Source: Microbispora siamensis
GTDB taxonomy: Bacteria > Actinomycetota > Actinomycetes > Streptosporangiales > Streptosporangiaceae
Length of the DNA stretch: 64,000 nucleotides
Direction: 5' to 3'
NCBI RefSeq assembly: GCF_016863095.1
Contig: NZ_BOOF01000024.1
Location: 1-64,000 of the forward strand
Part shown: positions 38,073 through 46,683 of the stretch, piece by piece
Layout of the letters: every line of letters starts with the position of its first letter
Numbering within the stretch: position 1 is the first letter of the stretch
The notes under the pieces: generated by a model
Told to the model about the DNA's origin: nothing
The model's database searches: none
The model's input: only the letters and a program-made list of their open reading frames with translations
Position numbers and translations under genes: made by a program

Positions 38073-39221
38073 ATGGAGCATCCCGCGGCGCTCGCCGGCC
38101 CGCCGGTCCCGTGGCGGAGGCTCGCCCGCGTGCTCGCGATCCGCCCCGACAACCTCGGCGACGTCGTGATGGCCGGCCCGGCGCTGCGGGCGCTGCGGCG
38201 GGCCGCTCCCCGCGCCCGGCTCGATCTGCTGGCCGCCCCCGCGGGCGCCGCCGTGGCCGGGCTGCTCCCCGAGGTGGACGGCGTGCTCACCGCCTCGGTC
38301 TCGTGGCAGAAGACGGGCGGGGAGGACGTCCCGGTCACCGACGACCTGGATCTCGTCGAGCGGATCGGCTGGGGCGGCTACGAGGCGGTGGTGATCCTGA
38401 CCTCGTTCTCCCAGGCCCCCTGGCCGGCCGCGTACCTCTGCCGGCTCGCCGGGGTGCCCGTACGGGTCGGCATGTCCAAGGAGTTCGGCGGGGTGGGGCT
38501 GACCCACTGGGTGCCCTCGCCGCCCGACGAGACCCACCAGGTGGATCGCGCGCTGCACCTGCTCGAACGGGTGGGCGTCCCTCCGGTCGAGGGCAGGCTG
38601 CGCGTGCGGGTGCCCGCCGAGGCGGCCCGTACGGCCCGCCGCCTGCTCGGCGCCGGCTCCGGAGGGGACGGCCACGGGGACGGTCGCGGAAGGCGGCCGT
38701 GCGCGCTCATCCTTCCCGGGGCCTCCTGCTCCGCGCGGCGCTACCCGGCCGACCGGTTCGCCCGGGTGGCCGGGCTGCTCACGGCCGCCGGGCTGCGGGT
38801 CCTCGTGGCGGGCACGGCCAGGGAGGCGCCGCTCGTCGAGGCCACCGGTGCCGGCGTGCCCGGCGCGGTCCTGCTGCCTGGCCGGGTCGACGTACCGGTC
38901 CTGGCGGCGCTCATCGACGCCGTCGACGTGGTCGTGTGCAACAACAGCGGCGGGGCGCACCTGGCCGGCGCGCTCGGCACGCCCGTGGTCGTGCTGTTCG
39001 CCGGCACCGAGCAGGTGGAGCAGTATCGGCCGCGGTTCGGCCCGGCGTCGATCCTCACGGTGCCCACCGCGTGCTCGCCCTGCCGCCAGTTCGCCTGCCC
39101 CTTCGCCCTCGACTGCCTCGACATCCCGCCCGAGCAGGTCGCCGCCGAGGCGCTGCGCCTGGCCGACGAGCGCGGCGGCCCCTGGTGGCGGACCCCGGCG
39201 GGCACGCGGGACGCCCGATGA
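38073..39221 (+). CDS. Glycosyltransferase family 9 protein, second copy
   Basis: 382 residues from the ATG at 38073 (MEHPAALAGPPVPWRRLARVLAIRPDNLGDVVMAGPALRAL); the longer open frame upstream lies across the divergent promoter region. The GT9 pattern includes NNSGGAHLAGALGTPVVVLFAGTEQ near the C-terminus and PCRQFACPFALDCLDIPPEQV, a Cys cluster. It overlaps the sulfotransferase gene by ATGA. Confidence 0.9.
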   Translation: MEHPAALAGPPVPWRRLARVLAIRPDNLGDVVMAGPALRALRRAAPRARLDLLAAPAGAAVAGLLPEVDGVLTASVSWQKTGGEDVPVTDDLDLVERIGWGGYEAVVILTSFSQAPWPAAYLCRLAGVPVRVGMSKEFGGVGLTHWVPSPPDETHQVDRALHLLERVGVPPVEGRLRVRVPAEAARTARRLLGAGSGGDGHGDGRGRRPCALILPGASCSARRYPADRFARVAGLLTAAGLRVLVAGTAREAPLVEATGAGVPGAVLLPGRVDVPVLAALIDAVDVVVCNNSGGAHLAGALGTPVVVLFAGTEQVEQYRPRFGPASILTVPTACSPCRQFACPFALDCLDIPPEQVAAEALRLADERGGPWWRTPAGTRDAR

Positions 39222-40111
39222 CGACGGCCCCGGAGAGCGACGCGCTGATCGCGGCGCCGGGCACAGCGGGGGACGCACCCCCGGGCAGCGGGCGGGACGC
39301 GGCACGAGGCCCGGCGCACCGCACTCGGATCCCGGCGCGGGACGGGGCGCAGATCGTCGCACGGAACACGGTGCCGCGTCTGTCGTTCCTCGTGGTCGGC
39401 ACACCGAGGTCGGGCACCACCGTGACCCAGCGGCTGTGCTGCGAGCTGCCGGACGTGGCGATGCCGCCCGAGACCCACTTCCTGCACCTGTTCGCGCCCG
39501 GCCTGCTCGCCAGGCGGCGCTTCCCCCTCACGTGGCCCGAGGTGTGCGACGAGCTGAGCCGGTTCGAGGCGCTGCCCACCTCGGCGGGCCTGCGCCTCGA
39601 CCGCGCCCGGATGTTCGAGCTGCTCGGCTCGCGCTGCGACCGTCTGATCGACCTGTTCTCCGCTCTGGTCGTCGCGCTGTGCTCGCCGTGTTCCCTCACC
39701 GCACGGTGCGGGGACAAGCGGTACGGCGAGAAGACGCCGGAACACCTGCTGTGGTGGCGGGCGATGACGTCGGCCGACCCCGCTCTGAAGATCGTCGGGG
39801 TGGTGCGCGATCCGCGTGCCGTGGCCGCCTCGCACCGGGCCGTTCCCTGGGGGATCCGCGATCCGGGCGAGCTCGCCGAGGAGTGGGCCTTCGACCAGCG
39901 GTCGCTGCGGGCCGCCCGCCACCGGCTCGGGCCGCGGCGGTGCCTGGTGGTGCGCTACGAGGATCTGGTCGCCGGCCCGGCCGCCTCCCGGGCCCGGCTC
40001 GCGGACCGCCCTGGCCGACGAGAGCGGCGCCCCGGGGCCGATAGCCTGGGTGCGTGCCCGACTCGCCGTACACCGATCTCGACCGGCCCCCGCTGTCCGA
40101 GACCGCGCTGA
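39218..40111 (+). CDS. Sulfotransferase family protein, C-terminus probably truncated
   Basis: 297 residues. The PAPS-binding motifs are visible: 5'-phosphosulfate loop VVGTPRSGTTVTQRL and 3'-phosphate motif KIVGVVRDPRAVAASHRAV, then RRCLVVRYEDLVAGPAA. Soon after, the frame becomes an Arg/Pro-rich tail (RLADRPGRRERRPGADS) and runs 58 nt into birA. Family members usually have a further 50-80 structured residues after the YEDL motif. A frameshift or deletion near 40000-40010 is likely. It is translationally coupled to the GT9 gene, so sulfation of the same glycan is a reasonable guess if it still works. Confidence 0.82.
   Translation: MTTAPESDALIAAPGTAGDAPPGSGRDAARGPAHRTRIPARDGAQIVARNTVPRLSFLVVGTPRSGTTVTQRLCCELPDVAMPPETHFLHLFAPGLLARRRFPLTWPEVCDELSRFEALPTSAGLRLDRARMFELLGSRCDRLIDLFSALVVALCSPCSLTARCGDKRYGEKTPEHLLWWRAMTSADPALKIVGVVRDPRAVAASHRAVPWGIRDPGELAEEWAFDQRSLRAARHRLGPRRCLVVRYEDLVAGPAASRARLADRPGRRERRPGADSLGACPTRRTPISTGPRCPRPR
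40042..40047 (+). promoter_or_regulatory. -10 box of a leaderless birA promoter
   Basis: TAGCCT sits 6 nt before the GTG start of birA, with no ribosome site in between. It lies inside the sulfotransferase tail. The same box and spacing occur before ppc. Confidence 0.5.
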
Positions 40112-40899
40112 CCAGGGCGCTGGTGCGCCCCGGCTCGCTGTGGTCGTCCGTACGCGTCGTCGAGCGGACCGGGTCCACCAACGCCGACCTGGCCAGGACC
40201 GTGCGTGAGAGCCCGGCAGAGGGCGCCGTGCTGGTGGCGGAGTCGCAGTCCGCCGGCCGGGGCAGGCTCGGGCGCCCGTGGACCGCGCCGCCGCGCTCGG
40301 GGCTGACGTTCTCGATGCTGCTGCGGCCGGAGGTGCCGCTCGCCCGGCAGGGCTGGCTGGCGCTGCTGGTCGGCCTCGCCGCCGCCTCGGCCGTACGGCG
40401 GATCGCGGAGATCGACGTGCGGCTCAAGTGGCCCAACGACCTCATGGTGGGGGAGCGCAAGCTCGCCGGGATCCTGGCCGAGCGGGTGGACCGCATGGTG
40501 GTCGTCGGCATGGGGCTCAACGTCTCGCTGCGGCCGGAGGAGTTGCCCGTGGACCGGGCCACGTCCCTCGCCGTCGAGAACGCCGCCTGCACCGACCGCG
40601 ACCCGCTGCTGCGCGCGATCCTGCGGGAGGTCGAGTCGCACTACCGCGACTGGACGGCCGCCGACGGCGACGCGGACGCCTCGGGTCTGCGTGCCGCCTA
40701 CCTCGCGTGGTCGTCCACCGTCGGCCAGGAGGTCAGGGTCGAACTGCCCGGCGAGCGGGTGCTGACGGGCCTGGCGACCGGCGTCGACGCGTCCGGCCAC
40801 CTGCTCGTACGCGCCGAGGACGGAGAGCACACGCTCAGCGCGGGCGACGTCGTCCACGTCCGCCGTGACACGTCCCGGGAGAACGGCGCCGCAGGCTGA
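40054..40899 (+). CDS. birA: Biotin-[acyl-CoA carboxylase] ligase BirA
   Basis: 281 residues. It joins biotin to the carrier domain of acyl-CoA carboxylases. Motifs: VERTGSTNADLAR, SAGRGRLGRPW (biotinyl-AMP loop, about 68), RLKWPNDLMV and KLAGILAERV, and a C-terminal SH3-like domain. There is no N-terminal helix-turn-helix, so it is the ligase-only type without repressor function. The GTG at 40054 follows a -10 box closely, suggesting a leaderless transcript. Confidence 0.95.
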   Translation: MPDSPYTDLDRPPLSETALTRALVRPGSLWSSVRVVERTGSTNADLARTVRESPAEGAVLVAESQSAGRGRLGRPWTAPPRSGLTFSMLLRPEVPLARQGWLALLVGLAAASAVRRIAEIDVRLKWPNDLMVGERKLAGILAERVDRMVVVGMGLNVSLRPEELPVDRATSLAVENAACTDRDPLLRAILREVESHYRDWTAADGDADASGLRAAYLAWSSTVGQEVRVELPGERVLTGLATGVDASGHLLVRAEDGEHTLSAGDVVHVRRDTSRENGAAG

Positions 40900-40943
40900 C
40901 CGAACGCATGCATTCCACCGGCGATCGTGCCACGATTTGCGCC

Positions 40944-41456
40944 ATGGGTCTCCCCGATCAATACCTGGCCGACGGCGAGCGGGTCGTTCTATCGTTCCAT
41001 CCGCACTGGAAGCGGCTGATCCTGCCGATCCTCGCCCTCATCGTCGTGCTGGCCGCCGCCGTCGCGGCCTTCGTCCTCATCCCCGGCGACTACGAGTACG
41101 CGGGGTACGCCCGCGGCGCGGTGGCCGTGGTCGCCTTCGTCGCGCTGGTCCTGTGGACGATCGTCCCCTACCTGCGCTGGGTGACGACGTCCTACACGCT
41201 GACCTCGCACCGCTTCGCGATCAGCACCGGAGTGCTGAACAAGTCGGAGGACGACATCCCGCTGGCCAAGGTGAGCAGCGTGAGCTCCGACCAGCGGCTC
41301 ATGGAGCGCGTCCTGGGATGCGGCACGCTCCGGGTGGAGTCGGCGTCGGAGAAGGGCGACATCGACTACCGCGACATCCCCCAGATCCAGCGCGTACGGC
41401 ACGAGCTGTTCCGGCTGGTGGAGGACGCCGCGGACGGGAACATCGACGGGGACTGA
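40944..41456 (+). CDS. PH-domain (bPH2/YdbS-type) membrane protein
   Basis: 170 residues with two membrane segments (LILPILALIVVLAAAVAAFVL; GAVAVVAFVALVLWTIVPYL) and then the bacterial PH domain: TTSYTLTSHRFAISTGVLNKSEDDIPLAKVSSVSSDQRLMERVLGCGTLRVES. CACGAT 7 nt before the ATG may be a -10 box. Function unknown; such proteins are often cotranscribed with cell-envelope or acyl-lipid genes. Confidence 0.85.
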   Translation: MGLPDQYLADGERVVLSFHPHWKRLILPILALIVVLAAAVAAFVLIPGDYEYAGYARGAVAVVAFVALVLWTIVPYLRWVTTSYTLTSHRFAISTGVLNKSEDDIPLAKVSSVSSDQRLMERVLGCGTLRVESASEKGDIDYRDIPQIQRVRHELFRLVEDAADGNIDGD

Positions 41457-41494
41457 GCGCGGCGCGGCCTGCGCGCCGTGCGGGGGAGGGGGAC

Positions 41495-42496
41495 GTGGAC
41501 ACAAGCGGGCGGCCCGGCGCCGACGACATGCGGCGGCTGTTCCTGGGGCCGGCGCCGGCCTACACCCGGAGGCAGGTCGCAGAGGCGGCCGGCATCCCGC
41601 AGGACCTGGCCGCGCGGATCTGGCGGGCCCTCGGCTTCGCCACGTTCGCCGACGACGCCGTGGCGTTCACCGAAGCCGACCTGGAGGCCCTGCACCGCAT
41701 CCGCGACCTGCTCGACGCGGAGATGCTCGACGAGCGGACCGTCATCCGCATGGCCAGGGCCCTCGGCCGTACGACCGCGCGGCTCGCCCAGTGGCAGGCC
41801 GAGATCATGGTCGACGCGCTGATCGAGCCCGGCGCGCGGGCGGGGGAGGACGCGCTGCGGCAGGTGATGGACACGGTCAGCCGCCTGCTGCCGGACTTCG
41901 AGCAGACGCTGGTGCACGTCTGGCGCTCCCAGCTCGCCGCGACCGCGAGCCGGCTGGTCTCCCTCGCCGAGCCTGGCGAGGACGTCTCGCCGACCCGGCC
42001 GAGGCTCGCGGTCGGGTTCGCCGACCTCGTCGCCTTTACCCGCGTGTCCCGGGAGCTGGACGAGCTGGCGCTGGCCGACCTGGTCGAGGGGTTCGAGTCG
42101 CGGGCCTCCGACGTGATCGCCGCGCACGACGGGCGGCTGGTCAAGACGCTCGGCGACGAGGTGCTCTTCACCGCCGCCGACCCGAGGACCGCGGCCCTCA
42201 TCGCGCTCGACCTGCTCGACGAGCTCAAGCGGGACGCCGAAGGCCCCGACGTGCGGGTCGGGCTGGCGTACGGCCCGGTGCTCCCGGCGATGGGCGACGT
42301 CTTCGGCACGACCGTCAACCTGGCGGCCCGGCTGACGGCGATCGCCAGGCCCGGCACGATCCTGGCCGACAGCGAACTGGCCGCGGGCCTCGCCGGGGCG
42401 CCCGGCGTCGACCTGGTCAAACTCCGCCGCCGTCCCGCGCGCGGGCTCGGCGTGGTGGAGCCGTATGTTCTGAGGAGAGCCAGCCGAGAAAGTTGA
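41495..42496 (+). CDS. Class III adenylate/guanylate cyclase with N-terminal regulatory domain
   Basis: 333 residues from a GTG at 41495 behind a GGGGAGGGG site. The N-terminal half ([26 protein letters not shown] and following helices) matches the MerR-like/adenylate cyclase regulatory domain of mycobacterial Rv2212-type cyclases, which respond to fatty acids and pH. The catalytic domain has the two metal-binding Asp (GFADLVAF near 175; LGDEVLF), the Lys of LVKTLGDE, and the [10 protein letters not shown] Asn/Arg pair. All catalytic positions look intact, so it should make cAMP. Confidence 0.88.
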   Translation: MDTSGRPGADDMRRLFLGPAPAYTRRQVAEAAGIPQDLAARIWRALGFATFADDAVAFTEADLEALHRIRDLLDAEMLDERTVIRMARALGRTTARLAQWQAEIMVDALIEPGARAGEDALRQVMDTVSRLLPDFEQTLVHVWRSQLAATASRLVSLAEPGEDVSPTRPRLAVGFADLVAFTRVSRELDELALADLVEGFESRASDVIAAHDGRLVKTLGDEVLFTAADPRTAALIALDLLDELKRDAEGPDVRVGLAYGPVLPAMGDVFGTTVNLAARLTAIARPGTILADSELAAGLAGAPGVDLVKLRRRPARGLGVVEPYVLRRASRES

Positions 42497-42506
42497 GGTG
42501 CAGGAC

Positions 42507-43592
42507 ATGCCGTACGAAGTCCAGGGCGTGGTGGCGCGCGGCAAGGGAGAGGCGGTGACGCTGGAGACCGTCGTCGTGCCGGACCCGGGGCCCGGCGAGG
42601 CCGTCGTGAACGTGCAGGCCTGCGGGGTCTGCCACACCGACCTCCACTACCGCGAGGGCGGCATCAACGACGACTTCCCGTTCCTGCTGGGCCACGAGGC
42701 CGCGGGCGTCGTCGAGGCGGTCGGCGAGGGCGTGACCGAGGTCGAGCCCGGCGACTACGTGATCCTCAACTGGCGGGCGGTGTGCGGGCAGTGCCGCGCG
42801 TGTCTGCGGGGCCGGCCGTGGTACTGCTTCAACACCCACAACGCGACTCAGAAGATGACGCTGGCCGACGGCACCGTGCTCAGCCCGGCGCTCGGCATCG
42901 GGGCCTTCCTGGAGAAGACCCTGGTGGCGGCCGGGCAGTGCACGAAGGTCAACCCGGCGGCCAAGCCGGCCGTCGCCGGCCTGCTCGGCTGCGGCGTGAT
43001 GGCCGGCCTCGGGGCCGCGATCAACACCGGCGGCGTGACCAGGGGCGACACGGTCGCCGTCATCGGCTGCGGCGGCGTGGGCAACGCGGCCATCGCGGGC
43101 GCACACCTCGCCGGGGCCCGGACGATCATCGCGGTGGACGTGGACGACCGCAAGCTCGACTGGGCGCGCGGCTTCGGCGCCACGCACACCGTCAACTCGC
43201 GCGAGACCGACGCGGTGGAGGCGATCCGCGAGCTGACCGGCGGGTTCGGGGCCGACGTCGTGATCGAGGCGGTAGGCCGCCCCGAGACGTACAAGCAGGC
43301 GTTCTACGCCCGCGACCTGGCCGGGACCGTCGTGCTGGTCGGCGTGCCGACACCGGAGATGCAGCTCGAACTGCCGCTGCTCGACGTCTTCGGCCGCGGC
43401 GGCGCGCTCAAGTCCTCCTGGTACGGCGACTGCCTGCCCAGCCGCGACTTCCCGATGCTGATCGACCTCTACCTGCAGGGACGGCTCGACCTCGACGGGT
43501 TCGTCTCCGAGACGATCGGCCTCGACCAGGTCGAGGAGGCGTTCGGCAAGATGCACCGCGGGGAGGTGCTGCGGTCGGTCGTGGTGCTCTGA
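42507..43592 (+). CDS. mscR: S-(hydroxymethyl)mycothiol dehydrogenase (formaldehyde dehydrogenase)
   Basis: A 361-residue zinc alcohol dehydrogenase. Catalytic Cys in [29 protein letters not shown], structural zinc Cys in [15 protein letters not shown], and the NAD loop [13 protein letters not shown]. The [11 protein letters not shown] and [22 protein letters not shown] stretches are those of the mycothiol-dependent enzyme. It oxidises S-hydroxymethylmycothiol to the formyl thioester in formaldehyde detoxification. The ATG at 42507 follows GAGG; an in-frame GTG at 42498 is possible. The metallo-hydrolase partner often found next door is absent. Confidence 0.92.
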   Translation: MPYEVQGVVARGKGEAVTLETVVVPDPGPGEAVVNVQACGVCHTDLHYREGGINDDFPFLLGHEAAGVVEAVGEGVTEVEPGDYVILNWRAVCGQCRACLRGRPWYCFNTHNATQKMTLADGTVLSPALGIGAFLEKTLVAAGQCTKVNPAAKPAVAGLLGCGVMAGLGAAINTGGVTRGDTVAVIGCGGVGNAAIAGAHLAGARTIIAVDVDDRKLDWARGFGATHTVNSRETDAVEAIRELTGGFGADVVIEAVGRPETYKQAFYARDLAGTVVLVGVPTPEMQLELPLLDVFGRGGALKSSWYGDCLPSRDFPMLIDLYLQGRLDLDGFVSETIGLDQVEEAFGKMHRGEVLRSVVVL

Positions 43593-43602
43593 CGCTCACG
43601 CG

Positions 43603-43639
43603 AGGGGCGGCGCTTGCATTGCCGAGTGCCGCCCCTTTC
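43603..43639 (+). terminator. Rho-independent terminator after mscR
   Basis: AGGGGCGGC (43603-43611) pairs with GCCGCCCCT (43628-43636), followed by TTCT. It separates mscR from the iron-controlled bfd-bfr unit. Confidence 0.75.
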
Positions 43640-43654
43640 TGTGCCCTGGATCAC

Positions 43655-43673
43655 GTAGGCAAGCCTTACCAAA
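43655..43673 (+). promoter_or_regulatory. Second, weaker IdeR/DtxR-like box
   Basis: GTAGGCAAGCCTTACCAAA agrees with the 19-bp IdeR consensus TTAGGTTAGGCTAACCTAA at about 13 of 19 positions. It is 10 bp upstream of the stronger box. Confidence 0.4.
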
Positions 43674-43683
43674 GTGAGTTACC

Positions 43684-43702
43684 TTAGGTATGCCTAACCT
43701 TC
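43684..43702 (+). promoter_or_regulatory. IdeR/DtxR iron box upstream of bfd-bfr
   Basis: TTAGGTATGCCTAACCTTC matches the dyad TTAGGT-N-GCCTAACCT, close to the iron-dependent regulator consensus. It ends 24 nt before the bfd start and overlaps the probable promoter. In related bacteria IdeR with Fe(II) binds such boxes to repress iron-release genes or activate storage genes. Confidence 0.75.
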
Positions 43703-43726
43703 CTGATGATCCCTGAGAGGCGACCC

Positions 43727-43906
43727 ATGTACGTCTGCATCTGCCGCGCCGTCACCGAGAGCGAGGTGCACGACTGCATCGCCGAGGGGGCGAGGACGGC
43801 TCGCCAGGTGCGGGACGCCACCGGTGCAGGGGGGGACTGCGCGTCTTGTGTCCGGAAGATCTGTGCGATCCTGAAACGGTCAGAGGACCTGGTCACCAGC
43901 GCATAG
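43727..43906 (+). CDS. bfd: Bacterioferritin-associated ferredoxin
   Basis: A 59-residue [2Fe-2S] protein. Cys ligands CICRAV (C-x-C) and CASCVRKIC (C-x2-C) match Bfd, which reduces bacterioferritin cores to free iron when iron is low. It lies 13 nt before bfr and after an IdeR box, so iron control of both genes is likely. Confidence 0.93.
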   Translation: MYVCICRAVTESEVHDCIAEGARTARQVRDATGAGGDCASCVRKICAILKRSEDLVTSA

Positions 43907-43919
43907 ATCGAGGAAGCTT

Positions 43920-44402
43920 ATGCAGGGCGACAAAGAGATCATCGCGCTGCTCAACGAGCAGCTCACCTCCGAGCTGACCGCCATCAACCAGTACTTCCTG
44001 CACGCCAAGCTGCAGGAGAACTGGGGATATACGAAGCTCGCCGCCATCACGCGGGCCGAGTCCATCGACGAGATGCGGCACGCGGAGGAACTCACCGACC
44101 GGATCCTGTTCCTGGAGGGTCTGCCGAACTATCAGAAGCTGAACACCCTGCACATCGGCCAGACCGTCAGGGAGCAGCTTCAGGCGGACCTGGAACTGGA
44201 GCTGGGCGTGGTCAAGCGGCTGCGGCCCGGGATCGCCCTCATGCGCGAGCGGGGGGACATCACCTCGGCCACGCTCTTCGAGCGCATCCTGGCCGACGAG
44301 GAGCACCACATCGACTACCTGGAGACCGAGCTGGGCCTCCTGGAGAGCCTGGGCGAGCAGCTGTACCTCCAGCGGTACGCGGAGCCGCCGTCGTCCTCCT
44401 GA
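43920..44402 (+). CDS. bfr: Bacterioferritin
   Basis: A 160-residue iron store. The four-helix pattern has the ferroxidase Glu/His residues (LLNEQLTSELTAINQYF, SIDEMRHAEEL, LADEEHHIDYLETEL) and the haem-ligating Met in SIDEMRHAEE. It should form a 24-mer shell with haem at dimer interfaces. It follows bfd by 13 nt and shares its promoter; a strong terminator follows. Confidence 0.95.
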   Translation: MQGDKEIIALLNEQLTSELTAINQYFLHAKLQENWGYTKLAAITRAESIDEMRHAEELTDRILFLEGLPNYQKLNTLHIGQTVREQLQADLELELGVVKRLRPGIALMRERGDITSATLFERILADEEHHIDYLETELGLLESLGEQLYLQRYAEPPSSS

Positions 44403-44471
44403 GCCGCGCTCTCCTGATCCGGCGCTCTTCCGGGGCCGCCGCTCCCGGTCGCACGGGAAATCAGATGGACA

Positions 44472-44504
44472 ACGCCCGCCGTCATCGTTTCGGCGGGCGT
44501 TTTT
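44472..44504 (+). terminator. Rho-independent terminator after bfr
   Basis: ACGCCCGCCG (44472-44481), loop TCATCGTTT, CGGCGGGCGT (44491-44500), then TTTT. Textbook intrinsic terminator. Confidence 0.85.
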
Positions 44505-44678
44505 CATGCCATTATCCGCTTTCCAGCGACGAAGTTCGGAATGGTGGAGAATAGGGCAGAAGATCGCGTCGGTTGCGTGCTGACTATCCCGGATTTATCA
44601 GTGTTTGCCCAGGTCAATTGATGGGTCAACGACAAGTCAAAAGGCGCGCTGTAGCCGGGAAACGATCGCACAAGGTCC

Positions 44679-44684
44679 TACGAT
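44679..44684 (+). promoter_or_regulatory. -10 box of a leaderless response-regulator promoter
   Basis: TACGAT lies 6 nt before the ATG at 44691, and no ribosome binding site is present. The region further upstream (44505-44678) is AT-richer than average and holds no gene. Confidence 0.5.
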
Positions 44685-44690
44685 CGCACC

Positions 44691-45359
44691 ATGACCTGCG
44701 TACTTCTCGCCGAGGATGACACCTCGATATCCGAGCCGCTGGCGCGTGCCCTGCGCCGGGAGGGCTATCAGGTGGAGGTGAGCCCGGATGGCCCGCAGGC
44801 CCTGGAGAGGGCCTTGTCGGGGGGCGTCGACCTGATTGTTCTCGACCTCGGCCTTCCAGAGATGGACGGGCTGGAGGTCGCGCGCCGCATTCGCGCGGAG
44901 GGACACGGGACTCCGGTCCTGATCCTCACCGCACGCGTCGACGAAGTCGACACCGTCGTCGGTCTCGACGCCGGGGCCGACGACTATGTGACCAAGCCGT
45001 TCCGCCTGGCAGAACTGCTCGCCCGCGTGCGGGCACTGCTCCGGCGCGGAACCTCGGAGACCCCGGTGGTGCAAGGCGTCCGCATCGACGCCGACTCCCG
45101 CCGGGCCTGGATGGGAGACAAGGAACTGCACCTGACCACCAAGGAGTTCGACTTGCTGCGCGTGCTCGTACGGGACGCGGGCAAGGTCGTCACCCGCGAG
45201 CAGATCATGCGCGAGGTGTGGGACACGAACTGGTGGGGGTCGACGAAGACACTGGACATGCACATCTCGTGGCTGCGCCGGAAGCTGGGCGACGACGCGG
45301 CCAAGCCGCGCTACATCACGACCGTCCGAGGGGTCGGCTTCCGTTTCGAGCGCGAGTAG
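44691..45359 (+). CDS. OmpR-family response regulator
   Basis: 222 residues. Receiver domain with the acidic pair (LLAEDDTSIS), the phospho-acceptor Asp in DLIVLDLGLPEMDGLEV, Thr in LILTARV and Lys in DYVTKPFRL; the C-terminal winged helix has TTKEFDLLRVLVRDAGKVVTREQIMREVW and the GSTKTLDMHISWLRRKLGDD recognition region. It pairs with the kinase encoded 35 nt downstream. Target genes unknown. Confidence 0.94.
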   Translation: MTCVLLAEDDTSISEPLARALRREGYQVEVSPDGPQALERALSGGVDLIVLDLGLPEMDGLEVARRIRAEGHGTPVLILTARVDEVDTVVGLDAGADDYVTKPFRLAELLARVRALLRRGTSETPVVQGVRIDADSRRAWMGDKELHLTTKEFDLLRVLVRDAGKVVTREQIMREVWDTNWWGSTKTLDMHISWLRRKLGDDAAKPRYITTVRGVGFRFERE

Positions 45360-45394
45360 CCGCCGTGGGGCGGTTCAGGGGGAGGGGCTAGCAC

Positions 45395-46663
45395 GTGCGC
45401 CGGCGCCTGCTTTCCTCCATGCTGCTCGTCGCGGTCATCGCGGTACTGCTGTTAGGCGTGCCCCTGGGTGTGGTCGTCGTGCGCTTGATCAGCGACGAGG
45501 TCGCCCAGGAGCTCAGAACGGACGCGAGCCGGCTGCTGCTCGGAGTGGAGTACTCCCTCAGCCAGGGCCAGGGGATCAGTCCGGACCAGCTCGCGCGGAA
45601 CTACCCGGACCGATACCTCCAGGTGTTCGTCCGCGGGAAACCGCCGATCGTCGTGGGCTCGCCTCCACCGGCGGGCCGTGATCTGACCGAGGAGGCGCGC
45701 TCCGAGAACGGTTACGTACGCGTCAGCCGCGACGCGGCCCAGATCCAACAGGACACCCAGGCGCGGCTGGTGCTCATCATCGCGCTCGCGGTCGTGGCCC
45801 TCGGGGCCGCGATCGGGCTGGCCACCGTCACCTCGCGTCGCCTGAGCCTGCCGCTCCAAGATCTCACCAGGATCGCGGAGCGGCTGGGCTCGGGCGACGC
45901 GAGGCCGAGCAGGCACCGCTACGGGATCCCCGAGCTGGATCTCGTGGCCGAGGTGCTGGACCGCAGCGCGCTGCGGATCTCCGACCTGCTCGCCCGGGAA
46001 CGCGAGTTCGCGACCGACGCCTCCCACCAACTGCGCACGCCGCTGACCGGGTTGAGCATGCGCCTGGAGGAGATCGTCGCGGCGGCCGACCAGCCCGAGG
46101 TGGTCCGCGAGGAGGGCGAGGCCGCGGTGGTGCAGGTCGAGCGGCTGACCGCCGTGATCGACGAACTGCTGGCCGCCGCCCGCCGCCAGCGTCACGCCCA
46201 GGCGGAGCCGATCGACGTGGACGACGTGGTGGGGCAGCAGATCACCGAGTGGGAGCCGGCGTTCCGCCGGGCCCACCGGTCGCTGGTGCTCGCGGGCGAC
46301 CGGGGCCTCAGCGCCCTCGGCACGACCGGCGGGCTCAGCCAGGTGCTGTCCACCCTGCTGGAGAACTCCCTCAAGCACGGCGACGGCGTGCTGACGATCA
46401 ACACATCGAGTACGGGCAGGTCTGTGGTGATCGAGGTGGCCGACGAGGGCCCGGGCATCCCGGAGGCCCTCGGCCACCGGGTGTTCGAGCGGAGCGTGAG
46501 CGGGGGAGGCGGCACGGGCCTGGGGCTCACCCTCGCCCGTGCCCTGGTGGCCGCCGACGGCGGACGGCTCGAACTGGTCAAGCGCCGTCCGGCGACCTTC
46601 GCCATCTTCTTACGCCACACCCGCGACAGCGGACGTCACCGCGTGGTGAGCGGCCCCGCCTGA
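45395..46663 (+). CDS. Sensor histidine kinase
   Basis: 422 residues, GTG start at 45395. TM1 (about 5-30), a sensor loop of about 80 residues, TM2 (LVLIIALAVVALGAAIGLATVT), HAMP, dimerisation helix with the phospho-acceptor His in EREFATDASHQLRTPLTGLSM, then the N box (TLLENSLKHGDG), G1 (EVADEGPGIPE) and G2 (GTGLGLTLARALV). Signal unknown. It is cotranscribed with the response regulator. Confidence 0.94.
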   Translation: MRRRLLSSMLLVAVIAVLLLGVPLGVVVVRLISDEVAQELRTDASRLLLGVEYSLSQGQGISPDQLARNYPDRYLQVFVRGKPPIVVGSPPPAGRDLTEEARSENGYVRVSRDAAQIQQDTQARLVLIIALAVVALGAAIGLATVTSRRLSLPLQDLTRIAERLGSGDARPSRHRYGIPELDLVAEVLDRSALRISDLLAREREFATDASHQLRTPLTGLSMRLEEIVAAADQPEVVREEGEAAVVQVERLTAVIDELLAAARRQRHAQAEPIDVDDVVGQQITEWEPAFRRAHRSLVLAGDRGLSALGTTGGLSQVLSTLLENSLKHGDGVLTINTSSTGRSVVIEVADEGPGIPEALGHRVFERSVSGGGGTGLGLTLARALVAADGGRLELVKRRPATFAIFLRHTRDSGRHRVVSGPA

Positions 46664-46683
46664 CGGGCGGTTCAGCTGAGGGT

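Noticed and set aside
36491-39217. Long plus-strand open frame covering the glycosyltransferase genes
   Set aside because: It is antisense to the GT9 and GT4 genes; only its end (39218 onward) is a real gene.
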